A stretch of 64,000 bases of DNA, from the NCBI GenBank assembly GCA_030549775.1, contig CM060175.1:99681438-99745437 (forward strand). The letters are read 5' to 3'. The notes under the pieces were generated by a model. That model was not told the DNA's origin. It saw only the letters and a list, made by a program, of their open reading frames with translations, and searched no databases. Positions 12,401-23,382 of this stretch are shown here, one piece after another. Position numbers and translations under genes: made by a program. Origin of the DNA: Tamarix chinensis. Lineage: Eukaryota > Streptophyta > Magnoliopsida > Caryophyllales > Tamaricaceae. The first letter of the stretch is position 1. The number at the start of each line of letters is the position of its first letter.

Positions 12401-13106
12401 CTCCCCGAACGACCAAGGCAAGTCCTCCCTTCTGGACCTTGCCGAAACCCTACCTCACCGCCGCCAGATCAGACGCCCTTTCCGCCGCCTCTAGCCACCG
12501 CCGCGACCACCGCCACGCACCAAAACCTCCCTTACACCACCCTCCACGCAACCAAACCGTCTCTGCCCCGTTCCTACCCCGCACGAGCCACCACAATCGT
12601 GCGAAGGTGCCACCCGAAAAAAAAATGCCACCGTCGCCTTGCGCCACCCTCTGCCGCCACCTCCGCCGTAATTAACCCCCGTTCCACCTCCCAAAGTGAC
12701 CAGTAGGTCCTCCCCTACCTACCCATACCATCCTTACCCCCTGCTTCCTTCTCCACGTGTCTCCACCATTTTCCACCACCTTCTCCCTCCTTCGGCTGCC
12801 GCGTCCACCACCGCGCGCCGCCGCCCTTCTCACGCCACCACCCCCATTCCACTCCCCTCTCCCTATTGTCTCCTCCCCACACTTAACTCCCCCCTTTTCT
12901 CCTCCCATCTAACCACCAACTCCATCTTTTCCTCTCTTCTCCTCCCCCATCGCCGCCGCCGTCGCCGCCATGCGCCATTGCCGGACCACCACCGACCCTA
13001 GGTGGTCTTCTACTCATCCCAAGCCTTAAACTTTATTTCCATATAATTATTATTAATTTAACTAATATTAATACCATTATGCTTATTATGATTATTATTA
13101 TTATTC

Positions 13107-13138
<32 letters not shown>

Positions 13139-13302
13139 GTATTAGTATTATTACCCTTATTATTATTATTATCATTTCTAATATTGTGACTTCTGATATT
13201 AACGTTACCATTTTTACTATGCTAACATCCCTTGGAACCCTAGCTCCTATTATACTAAACTTTAATCTTATTTTTTTATATAAGTAATAATATTAACAAC
13301 CC

Positions 13303-13365
<63 letters not shown>
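13303..13365. repeat. ATT microsatellite in solo LTR
   Basis: An uninterrupted trinucleotide run of about 21 units, with shorter imperfect runs at 13085-13140. The related solo LTR carries the complementary TAA run at the corresponding place (50998-51063). Confidence 0.9.
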
Positions 13366-15090
13366 CTCTATAATCTTACTAAGGTTATTATTATTAGTAC
13401 CTAACCATATTGGGTTTTTGTTATTGTTATTATCACTACTAGGGTTAGTATTGTTATTACTACTAATATTACCATCCTTAATAGTATTATTACTATTATT
13501 AGCTTTTACTATTACCACTACTATCACTATTTTCCTATAGTTAGCATAAACCCTATTACTACAAGATTAGAACTAATGGGTTTAACCATATAAGGGTAAC
13601 AATTAGTATCAAATAAATGCATTTTGACTAGTAATGGCTAATACACTAACTTTAAGATAAAAACCCTAGTTTTTGTATAATACCCACTTTAGTAATATAA
13701 ACCCTAATCCTAAACTAGAATAAGGGATGACGGTACTTTGAGGGAAACTAATACTTAGCTTTTTCCCCCTTTTCATAGGTGACCCCGATCCGAACCCTAA
13801 GGAGCTAGAGGAGCGTGCTCCAAGCCCGGTGCCCAACTAGGTAAGGACGAAGCTATGACCTTGTGCTACGTGTGATGTAATGTGTGGGTGAATGATGAGC
13901 ATGCCATGTTGATGTGTATTATGCATGTGTTATGAATAACCTGTTTTGTGTAGCGCAGCGTGGATCATGAGGTATGTTATGTGTGCCTTATATTATACGT
14001 GTATGACATGTGCCATGTTTGATGTTGATGTTGATGATATGACTTGTTATGGCCCTCTAGGACATGCATGTTAGGGTTTTGGGTAGCATGAAATGATAAT
14101 AAAAGAACAACGGGGATATGGACGTTTGGGAAGTTTGTATGGGGGGACTAGACCTTGCATGGGCATGATCCTTACGTGTGAAAAGTTGATTTGGGTCGTA
14201 AGTAAGAGCTTGGGAGAGTCTTGGAATGATTGGAGACTTAGTATGAAAAATAGTACGTAAGTTGGCGCATAAGAGACCTTATTAGGGTTTTGTGTGTAAG
14301 TGAGTGTTGGAGAGTCTGCATGGAGTGTTTAAATTATGCATGGGAATGAATCTTACATGAGGAAAGTTAATTTAGGAAGTGAATAAAATAATGTTGAAGT
14401 TATGGACCCATTGGAGACTTGGGTGCAAAATTTTACGTGGGTCGGTGTAAGAGTGCCTAAGGGACCCAATTAGGGTTTTGGAGGAAATGAGCAATTTGAA
14501 GGGTACAAGGGTAAAAATGATCAAGGAGGGACGGAGTATGGGGTTGAGAGTGAGAGTCCACTTGTATGAAGGATGAGTATGGGCTTCTAAATGAGAGAAG
14601 AGGTTTTGGGGCAAAGAGGGGAGGTTACTTGGGGAGGAAGTAAAGTGCTAGGGTTTGGTGTGGCCAACTAGGGTTTGGAGGTCATATGTGGAGTTGGGAA
14701 ATAAAGGGATATCTTTTGAGAATCTCTTAGTAGAGACGGGATGCGAGACAAGGAACAAAGTAAAGTTAGGATGAGTAAGAAAGAGTGGGGCCATATAGGC
14801 CCAAATTAAGGTTTTCCGAGGAGGAGCCCTAGAGGGGCGAGGACATGCGGGACCGATATCGTTGTGTTACGGTTAGCCCATATTCCCGGGAGAGTGTGCC
14901 CTTACTAAGTTTCCTTATGTATAAGAGTAAGAGGGTTTGGACATCGGGCGTGAGAAGAGGAGAACAGTCTCAAGATATAGGACGAGCCTCCTTGAAAGGG
15001 AGAAGTAGAGGGTAGTAGATATGCATGTCAAGGGTGGAACCTTATTCCATAAGACACGAATAAGATACTAATTACTTAAAGAGTAAGATT

Positions 15091-15467
15091 GTTGAGCCGG
15101 GCCCAGACCGATCCACCGGCATAATAGTGGCCAGGTGCCGGGGTGCCCTGGAGACCGATCCATCGACGTATAATAGTGGTTAGGTGCGTTGTGCCCTATA
15201 AGTGACCGATCCACCGGCTACAATAGTGGGGGATCCCGAGCTCAACAAAACAAACGGTGTGTTGTAAATGGACTATGGGGAAGCTACTATATACTTACAG
15301 TGAAACACCATGAGAGTCGGGGCCGGACCGATCCACCGGCATAATAGTGGCCAGGAGCGTTATGCCTTGGAGACCGATCCACCGGCATATAATAGTGGTT
15401 AGGTGCGTTCTGCCCTATAAGTGGCCGATCCACCGGCTATAATAGTGGAGTTTCCGCACTCTCATGG
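15091..15467 (+). repeat. LTR paired-stem repeat module
   Basis: Six copies of a unit of about 24 bp (consensus CCGATCCACCGGC then ATAATAGTGG) occur at 15108, 15155, 15206, 15328, 15374 and 15425, in two groups of three. Each group is enclosed by an inverted repeat: GTTGAGC (15091-15097) with GCTCAAC (15240-15246), and CCATGAGAGT (15308-15317) with ACTCTCATGG (15458-15467). Each unit has its own CCAC/GTGG arms. Homologous modules occur in the other long LTRs of this window. Function unknown. Confidence 0.85.
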
Positions 15468-15637
15468 GTTAATAAAGTTTATAATGTAAAATGACTAATT
15501 ACAAGGGTTATGAAATAAGAGGTCTGAGTAGGCCATTGCTGACTTGCATCATCTATGTTATTCCATGTCTCCTGTGTGTTTTACCTTGTATATTATGTTG
15601 CACTTTGTGTTGGCCTTAGCTCGTCTGTTACCTTACT

Positions 15638-15672
15638 CAGTACGTAGCGTACTGATCACCCGTTTCATGGGT
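15638..15672 (+). repeat. Conserved palindromic block in LTR
   Basis: CAGTACGTAGCGTACTG (15638-15654) is a near-perfect palindrome. ACCCGTTTCATGGGT (15658-15672) can also fold on itself. The same pair of motifs is recognisable in reverse in the related LTRs (about 48885-48925, 6845-6890, 35110-35155 and 40875-40920), so the block is conserved across the LTR families. Confidence 0.7.
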
Positions 15673-16151
15673 GCTGCTCATTCCCACGAACAGAGGACCC
15701 TTCTGACCTTGTGCAAGTAGGAGACCATGTTTTCGATGCCTACGAGGCATCGGGTGGGGCCGAGTGTTGAGCCTACCTCGGTTGGGGCCGAGAGCGAGCC
15801 GGCCGGAATCTTTTACTATCTTTGTTTCCGTTTATCTTGAGTTAGCCGTATTTGTATTTTGTTCGTATTTTGGAGTGGAACTCCTAAGTTGTAATCTTAA
15901 ACACTATTCTGTCTGTGGTCGACTCTTGTTTCTTGAATGATTTATGACGGCTATGAACTTATGTTTTGATGGTTCTTACTAACGATGGTTTGATTTAGCC
16001 TTAGCACTTAGTATCGGGATGGTAGGAGTGAACCAGTCCGGTACTAAGTGTGGCGGTAATACCCCCCAAGTTTATGGTTTTAAATCTTTCACTTCTGCTA
16101 AACCTTTCGATCTAAACGAAATTTTTCAGTAGTAAATTTGGGGGTGTTACA

Positions 16152-18200
16152 GTTCTTATATAACTTATCCCCTCTTGGGAGGAAGGAATATGGAGTAAAA
16201 TGACCCTCCTCTAATATCCAGAGCTTCAAGTTAGCACAACATTAGATACATACCAACGACCCCTGCAACGAATGCTACCATCCTCATGAATCCTAAAACC
16301 CTTAGCTTAACTATCCTATATCTTCTGTCGAATCCTCTTGAGCATAAAATCCCCAAGTTTCCTTGCTCGGATCTCATTAAACACAATTGGTATGATCGTT
16401 AAAGCATTCGGTCGGACCTCTAACTCATGTTGTTGGATAAACTCTATCCCCATATCATCAAGCTTCTAAAATAACTAAGTAGCCACCACATAATAACTCA
16501 AAGAGTGTGATGTATTCTTACTTAAAGCAAATACAACGACGTTTTCCTTACCCTCATGGAAATTCAACTCAATATTATAATCCTCCACCAACTATAGCCA
16601 TCTCCCCTATCTTATATTCAACTCCTTCTAAGTGAATATATACTTGAGACTCTTATGGTTAGTGAAGAGTCTACACTACATAGGGATGGCAATGGGGCGG
16701 GTTGGGGTCAGGGATCCCATCCCCATCCTCGAACCGAATAAGGAAAATAATTCCCAAACCCGACCCGATCCCCGTGGGGATCAAATTTCCATACTCGACC
16801 TGATCCCCGATCTATTTTCCATCCCCGATTTATTCCTTGACCTTAAAACCCGACCCGATTCCCGAAATCCGACTCTATATTTGATCCTCGACCTTCAAAC
16901 CTTATTTTTATATTACACTTTTAATTTATATTTTATAAAAAAATTATTTATATATTACATATATATCATTATATAAAAATATATATATAAAAATTATTCG
17001 GGGCGGGTTTGGGGATGGGGACCCCAAACCCGTCCCCGCCCCATCCCCGAAAAATCTTCGTGAAGAATCCCCGAACCCGAACCTGATCCCAGAATTTTCT
17101 CCTTGAACCTACACCCAAACGGGGAATCCCCATTGGGGCTCCGAACCCGTGGGGAAAATTACCATCCCTAAACTACACCTTGTATAGATAGTGCTTCCAA
17201 ATCTTTAGTGTGAAGACAAAAGACAACTGCAGTCAATTAAAGATGATGTATCAGGTATTTCTGATCATAGTGATTCAAATGAAGAGAAATATAATCCACT
17301 ACCTTACCATGATGCATCAATACACAACCTATTTTGTGCTTTGATACATCATTGTACACCTCAAACCCATCTAATTCTAATGGTGTCAAAACTAATGCTT
17401 TAGTAAGACGCAGCTTCAACTCCTAAAATGTTCCCTCACATGCGTCATCCCACTAAAACCTATTAGCCTATTTCAAAAATTTTTCCAAAGGATGAGGCAC
17501 CTTTGAGAAGTCCGAATAAAGAATTTATAGTACCCAGCTAAACCCATAACTGCCACAATATTCACCGAATCTACGATGACTCCTCTAACTGATAGCATAT
17601 GTCTCAAAAATGCAAATTTTCGGAAATATAACTCAATCTTGAAGAGTTTGACATACAACCTGTGCTCTCTAAGGAATGACAAGATAGTGCGAAGATGTTG
17701 CTTATGTTCCTCTCTAATCATAGAGTATATTACAATGTCTTCTATTAATACCACCATGGATTGGTCACAAAATGATTGAAAGATCATGGTTATCAAATCT
17801 ATGAATACGATAGGCATATTGGTGAACCCAAAATACATCATCGGGAACTTTTAGTGCCCATACCATGTCCTAAATGTCATCTTCATGAGATATGCCTATG
17901 TGATGTGCAGCTCATAATAACCCAACCTCAAGTCAATCTTTGAGAAAATCAAAGCATCCCAAAGTTGGTCAAATAAATCATCAATCCTTAAAAGAGAATA
18001 TTAGTTATTCACCATAAATTGGTTGAGACCTCAATAATCTATAAACAAATGAAGACTCCTATCATTCTTTTTCACAAAGAGAATTAGTTTCCTTACCCTT
18101 AGCTGATGTAACTGTGACCCACTAGCTCCTCTAGGTGTGACTCCAACTCCTGTAATGCTACTGAATCCATCCTATTGAGTGACTTCAAAACTAACTCACC
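16152..18200 (-). pseudogene. Gypsy RT-RNase H-integrase N-terminus remnant
   Basis: At 17841-17473 is the gypsy reverse transcriptase: FGFTNMPIVF (cf. P-F-G-L-x-N-A-P), then VLIEDIVIYS in place of the catalytic F/V-I-D-D-I-L-V-Y-S, so the first Asp is Glu. About 15 residues are missing between the V-x-A-V and GLAGYY segments. At 17440-17237 is RNase H (FEVYNDVSKHKIGCVLMHHG; the catalytic D-A-S is changed to D-V-S). It resumes at 16680-16560 beyond the MITE. At 16500-16152 the integrase N-terminus begins and is cut by the solo LTR. Confidence 0.8.
16681..17169. mobile_element. hAT-like MITE in gypsy RNase H
   Basis: The ends are TAGGGATGGCAAT and the complement ATTACCATCCCT(A), with long G-rich and C-rich subterminal arms rich in GGGGA and TCCCC that make an extended imperfect hairpin. 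Flanks acactaca (16673-16680) and aaactaca (17170-17177) match at 7 of 8 positions, the duplication length of hAT elements. The RNase H frame of the host element continues on both sides. The 114-codon open frame over it is an artefact. Confidence 0.82.
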
Positions 18201-18400
18201 TCTAGTATTAGTTCAATGGTGATGTCTATCTCATACACTAGTGGTATACTCGGTATCTCTTCCAAAAATACCCTAAAGTCCCTGCATCACTACCTACTCC
18301 TAAGCACAATATATTATGACTCAATATCTCTCCAACATATCAATCTCAAGGATCACATCAAAGTCTTGTAGGTTGATCTCAACTAAATCTATAAGAAAGT

Positions 18401-18613
18401 CTACCTACCTATCTCTAAGGCCACATCCGAGTAGAGTCTAGTGCAGTCTAATCTATCCTTAGAAGGCAACACAACATATATAGATAGGCTAGAAAATAAA
18501 TATAAAGCAACTCTTGCAAAAAAAATGATAGATACAAACAACAACAACAAAGCACCCGAATCAACTAATACATGCACTAGAAATGAAATGATTGTGAACA
18601 TATTAGTGACCAC
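18401..18613 (-). pseudogene. Gypsy aspartic protease remnant
   Basis: The translation contains LVDSGALLLLFVS, matching the D-S-G-A-S/T-H-S-F-I signature of gypsy proteases. It lies directly 5' of the reverse transcriptase on the minus strand, as in the Pro-RT-RH-IN order. The flap half is not convincing. Confidence 0.6.
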
Positions 18614-18817
18614 AACTAGCTATCGATCAACCTCTAGATGGATGATGAAATTTAAGTGATTACTTGACTATTTTCTTTAGTATCCTCCATGATATCCTCT
18701 AGCACCCTAGGCATATCATTCTCCACCTTAAGGAAATGGGAGAGAACCCTATGGTCCTTCCTTAGCCTCTCTAAGTTCTACACCGACTAGGGCAAGTTTC
18801 CCCTATTGCTGCTACTT

Positions 18818-19205
18818 CTAGGTGTTTGTAAAACTAAATATCTATATCCATTCAGAATTTTTTTTAGGATATCCACTCTATAATTTTTAGGCCAATTATC
18901 TGAATCCCTTATATTCAAAAAATATGAACCGAATATGAACTAAATTTGGATATATTCAATATACATATGAAAAGACGACTTTATAAAAAAAATATTAGAA
19001 TAATATTATAAAATTTTAAAATATAAAAATGAATAAATTTAAAAAAAATTAAACTACAAAAATATAATATTATGATGTATTTTTGAAATAATGAATAAAA
19101 TATCATATATATTTTTGGATCGAATAATTCAGTAAAAATTGGATATACTTAATTTTGGATCATATTATTTGGATATTAGATACCAGATTATTTACATAGC
19201 CCTAG
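18818..19205. mobile_element. hAT-like MITE (decayed)
   Basis: The left end CTAGGTGTTTGTAAAA pairs with the complement of the right end, CTAGGGCTATGTAAAT (12 of 16 positions). The interior is AT-rich, with repeated GGATAT and ATATCC motifs on opposite arms. No good target duplication is visible. It lies between the gag and protease traces of the chromovirus. Confidence 0.6.
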
Positions 19206-19820
19206 TTGTTACTGCTAGAAAGTATGTTATTGATATGCTTGTTGTTGGGGTACAAGCAGTCTATGTTGTGCTACTGACACTCTAAGGATTGGTGGTCCAA
19301 GTTATTGTAGACTTAACATTGAACATATGTGTTGTAATAGTATTGTATTGGATGATCTCAACATAAAAGTGACAAATAAAACATCTCAGCGGTCCCAAAT
19401 GCCTAATCTGACCACCCGTCTGATGCCTGTGCTAATAACTCAGAGGTTTGCCTCCCTAAAACATAATATCTCCTTTGGAATCTTGCATCTCAAGTTTCGT
19501 CTTACCTAAAATGAAAGTCTGCTCCTAAACTAAAGAAGCGACATTACATGACCGCTCATACAACATGACCAAGTCATGGAAAGCCACAATACCCATCATC
19601 CTTTAGATACTGAAGTGGAGCTCCTACTCAAACTAAAAGTCCATTATTGACTCACTAGCTACTCTATTCGGGGTGGACATCAACAACTTCAAAAACTGAG
19701 CATAGTACTCTTATATAGTCATGCTCCTCTAAGCTAGTTAAATGAAATCCTTAAGCTTATCCCTCTAAGAATTCGCTACTGTTTTTGAAGAGGTGGAATG
19801 GTCACATATAAATAGGGAAG
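19206..19820 (-). pseudogene. Gypsy gag remnant
   Basis: Minus-strand frames give a gag-like segment around 19740-19620 (an E-Y-Y-A-Q-F-L-x-L motif, cf. E-Y-x-x-x-F in chromovirus gag), heavily interrupted. Its position 5' of the protease supports the call. No element boundary can be seen to the right, where the sequence changes character near 19820. Confidence 0.45.
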
Positions 19821-20590
19821 GAGATTGTTTAAAATACTAATGTAAATCATACGGAGAGATTGTTACTTGATGTTGTTGGAGACACCACCTATTGAAGGGT
19901 GGCCTTTGTGTAATCCTTTTATTCTCGCTCTTAGGATCTTGTCCCATCCTTTGCAAGTGGAAAAAGTTTAGGTCTATAAAGTATACTTTGGCCATTCTTT
20001 TGATCCATAATGAATTCCCGGCTAAAAATCTAGAGCTTATAGTTTGCAACTTTGTGTAGTTGTGTGATTCCATATAGAACACCAGAAAGTCACATCATCA
20101 TAGAGCATTGGTAGGTCAAGTTAAGGATGCCAATGGGTTGGGTACTCCTATCCATTACCCATATCTAATAGAAAAACGTATGCCTATATCTGTATTTAAA
20201 TCTAACAGGTACTTTTTGTCCTCATTCATATCCATATCTATTTATATATCAATCGAGTAAAACCCATTGAGTTTAAATTAAAATTAGTCTAATATTAGAA
20301 TTAGATATTTGGATCATTAGAGTTTAATTATATTTTCACTTTTATCCTCAGAAAATATATTGAATATCATATAAATATAGGATTAAAAAATTTATATCGA
20401 ATAAACAGATACAGCTATGAGTATGGATATGAAGAATGATATACATTTAAATATTTCTTATTCGTATCCATACCCAAATCCAACATATTTTTCTTTCTTT
20501 TATGTCTGTATCTATATCCATTTATACATCTAACGAATAAATCATGTTAAATTTAAGATAAAATCTGTCCAAAGGTCAAATAAACTTCCA
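19821..20590. other. Unassigned spacer with decayed MITE-like segment
   Basis: The 81-codon minus-strand frame at 19837-20082 has no recognisable domain. From about 20124 the sequence (GGATGCCAATGGGTTGGGTA, then repeated ATCCATATC motifs) resembles another hAT-type MITE, but its right end is unclear. The 3' untranslated region of the MO25-like gene must begin before 20834. Confidence 0.4.
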
Positions 20591-20833
20591 TGGGAGCCAA
20601 ATAAACTTTTATTGGAACTACAAAATGAAATGGCACCACATATAACACTTTAAATATGCAAATGGAAGCCAATAATTTTCCATGTTCCACAAATAACAAC
20701 AAAATTTCCATACTTCAATCTTACAGTGAAATTTTGTGCATTTATTCCCACAAAAAAAGGAGGAAAAAAAACACTCCATATGTGCATCATCCAATCTGAA
20801 GAACCCAACCAACAATCTCCTGGTTCTACCAAC

Positions 20834-23334
20834 TCATGCTCCTAACTCGGCAATGTCCCTTAGGACTTGAGCTTTGTCTGCCTCAAACTGCTCATCTTCT
20901 ATGAGTAAAGAAAGCAGATTTTAGTTTTTATACCAATGGGATGGAGACTTATGACAGCAAGGTATCAGCAGCAGTAGTTGTCTTGCATGAGCATTTTTTT
21001 TACCTCTATCAGTAGTGAAGTTAACAAGGAGCCTGAGAAGTCTGCTTCGGTTAGCTACCAATATCCTGACGATGTCAGCAGGCTTGTTTTGATTAGCGGC
21101 AAATAACTGGTTAAAAAATGCAAGCCAAAAACACCATGCCATTACCTTTATGAAAAAATAATTTTAAGTTTTTCTGTGCGCTTGGTGTGAATACATTGGA
21201 AGCACGTGAATAGTTACCTTGAAAACATGAAATGCGTCCATTCGTACAGGCTTGCTTGATGACTACACCAGGTTTAAAAGAAAAAAGGTTTAGCTATTCT
21301 TGGAAAATCAAGCACAGCTTGGTTTTCTACCACGGTTCCCCACCATATAAAAATAAAAGATAAATGAACAAAAAGCAAGTAGTTGTTTAAGGTAAGAGGA
21401 GATGAATGTCGTACCCTCAGTAGATTCATCAAAATCCTCAAGTTATCCTTGGAGCTCACGTAGCGTACCATAATTCCAGTATTGGAACGATTGAGCAGAA
21501 TATCTCCCAAGAGCTACGTAAAAAAGAAGGCTAGTATAATGGCAGTGTCCTTAAAGTAAGGAAACACACACACACAAAAATCACAGTGAGTTACAAAACT
21601 CCCTGGTTACGCCTGCATGCACATAGGTGCATGACATCGAACTGTTATTACATTGGTTACTCGTTACATTGACCAAACAGAAGCCACGAAGTATGACTGA
21701 ATAGCAAGCCAACAATGAGTTGGCAAAGTAAATTAGAGACGAAATTGTGAAAAAATGAACACAACTAGAGTTTTGGATACCTTCACAGCTTGACGTCTTG
21801 TGACATAATTGTCTGATTCCAGCAGCTTTGAATTGAATTCTTCAAAGAACTAAACCATGGGCCGAAAATTAAACACTTGTCAAAGACTCATTTTGGACAG
21901 GGGAAAAGTAAGATAGCGTGTCAACATCATGAATCAATCTTTTAGCTAGAACATTTTGAATTTACAGTACCCAATCATAATTTTTAGAAAGGAACTCCGC
22001 CACAGTGGACTTGTGCTTGGTCAATAATTCCTGCAGCAATATGCACAAGTAATTTATTAACACAAAATTGACTTAGCATTGTGTCATATCCACTTCAAAG
22101 TGAACGACAGGATGAGCCTGCAGTATGTTTTTTTTGGGGGGTGGGGAGGGTAGTTGCAGGGTGTGCATCTGTTGTTATTTTGTCCTTATGGAGATAGAGT
22201 TCTGTGAGGAACCTTGAAAGTTTCTGTAGCATCTGCTGAGATGTCAAATTTTGGAAGTTGCATATAGTTAAAAAACTTCCTCAAGTGTGTCTCAAGAACG
22301 TACCTGTGAAATAGAACCAGAAATTTGAAAGGAATCTTTAAAAGTTGTTAGCAATCTTCAACGTGAATTTTCAATCATTCATTTTATGAATCAATGCTTG
22401 AGAGAATTTTTGCATGTTCTCACATACTTTGCAATGCTCTGATGCCGAATGCACTCCCTCAACATATCGCCATAATGCAAGGCAATACTTGGATCTTCAT
22501 ACCTACAGCAAATCAACTTGGTTTGCCTCAACTTATTTTCTGCAAGTGAAAGCCAAGTATAATGGAGTTAACAAACTCTTGAAGTAAAGGCCTTATAACT
22601 TACCCAGTCATCAGGATATCCATGAGATCTGTGTTGCATTCTAGGTAATCACAAGCAATGAGGCGAAAATTGACTTGTTGTCTCTGCAAATTCGCAACCA
22701 CTTGGGTGGCATCTTTTCGGGCCTAAGAGAAATGACCTTTTTCATGATAAGCAATATCAGGAAAAAACTAGGGGTTCGACTGAATTTGGAATATGCAAGA
22801 CGGTGCACAACAGTATAACTAAGAGGAACAAGATAAAATCAATTCATGATAAATATGAGATAGAAATTTTCACCTCACCTCTAAGTTCAACTTTGGGACG
22901 CAGATTACAAGGAGGCGGAAAGTATTTTCTCTAAAGAATTCCTGGGTTACTTGTGCACAGGCTTCTGGAACTGGCTCTGCCTCACTACTTCCATACAGTA
23001 TGAATTTCAGCTCTCGAATACATTTTCTCAGTTGCTCCATCTAAACATAATTAAGTATACAGATTAATATAATATTTCATGGATTTAATATCAACATAGG
23101 AAAAAGATCCATTTGTGTAAATTTTATTTTTTTAGTTGATGTGTATGGATCAAATTAAGTTATTTTTTTGTGATTTTTATAACCTAGATTTCGTGGAGAA
23201 TTCAGATTAGAGGAGGTGCAATTTAAGTATTTAAATCACCCATGCAAAAACGATGAACATCATCAAGTGCAATTGGATACAAGTTTGAATCTTTAAACTA
23301 ATCTCTTTGTGAGTTATTATTATTATTATTATTA

Positions 23335-23382
<48 letters not shown>

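Larger units (their letters stand above)
11435..16151 (+). mobile_element. Giant chromovirus solo LTR (4717 bp)
   Basis: The segment starts TGAAATACCCCGAAAT, ends TTTGGGGGTGTTACA and is flanked by perfect 5-bp duplications, gttct at 11430-11434 and at 16152-16156. No primer-binding site or internal domain is attached, so it is a solo LTR. It interrupts the integrase of the older chromovirus. Promoter-like TATAAATACCCC lies at about 12389-12400, followed by a GC-rich region (12420-13000) that makes spurious open frames on both strands. ATT microsatellites occur at 13085-13140 and 13303-13365, and a paired-stem repeat module at 15091-15467. A 4.0-kb relative lies at 48366-52406. Confidence 0.9.
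6401..19820 (-). mobile_element. Ty3/gypsy chromovirus remnant with nested insertions
   Basis: Reading the minus strand there are gag traces (about 19800-19206), protease (18613-18401), reverse transcriptase (about 18200-17473), RNase H (17440-17237 and 16680-16560), integrase (16500 to about 9950, interrupted), a chromodomain-like C-terminus (about 9850-9500) and the 3' LTR (9497-6401). Integrase after RNase H plus the C-terminal region indicates a chromovirus, probably Del/Tekay-like. No 5' LTR was found on the right, so the element is truncated. A TRIM, a giant solo LTR and two MITEs are nested in it. Stops and frameshifts are frequent. Confidence 0.8.

Noticed and set aside
11907..12675. 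Several overlapping open frames (up to 195 codons) in the GC-rich block
   Set aside because: They lie within a solo LTR, occur on both strands in several registers and are low in complexity (Pro, Ser, Arg). No domain is seen.
13276..13527. 83-codon frame with a long isoleucine run
   Set aside because: It is a translation of the ATT microsatellite.
15108..15448. Regularly spaced repeats that look like a CRISPR array
   Set aside because: The units are imperfect, the spacers are themselves repeated, and the setting is a plant LTR. It is a retrotransposon module.
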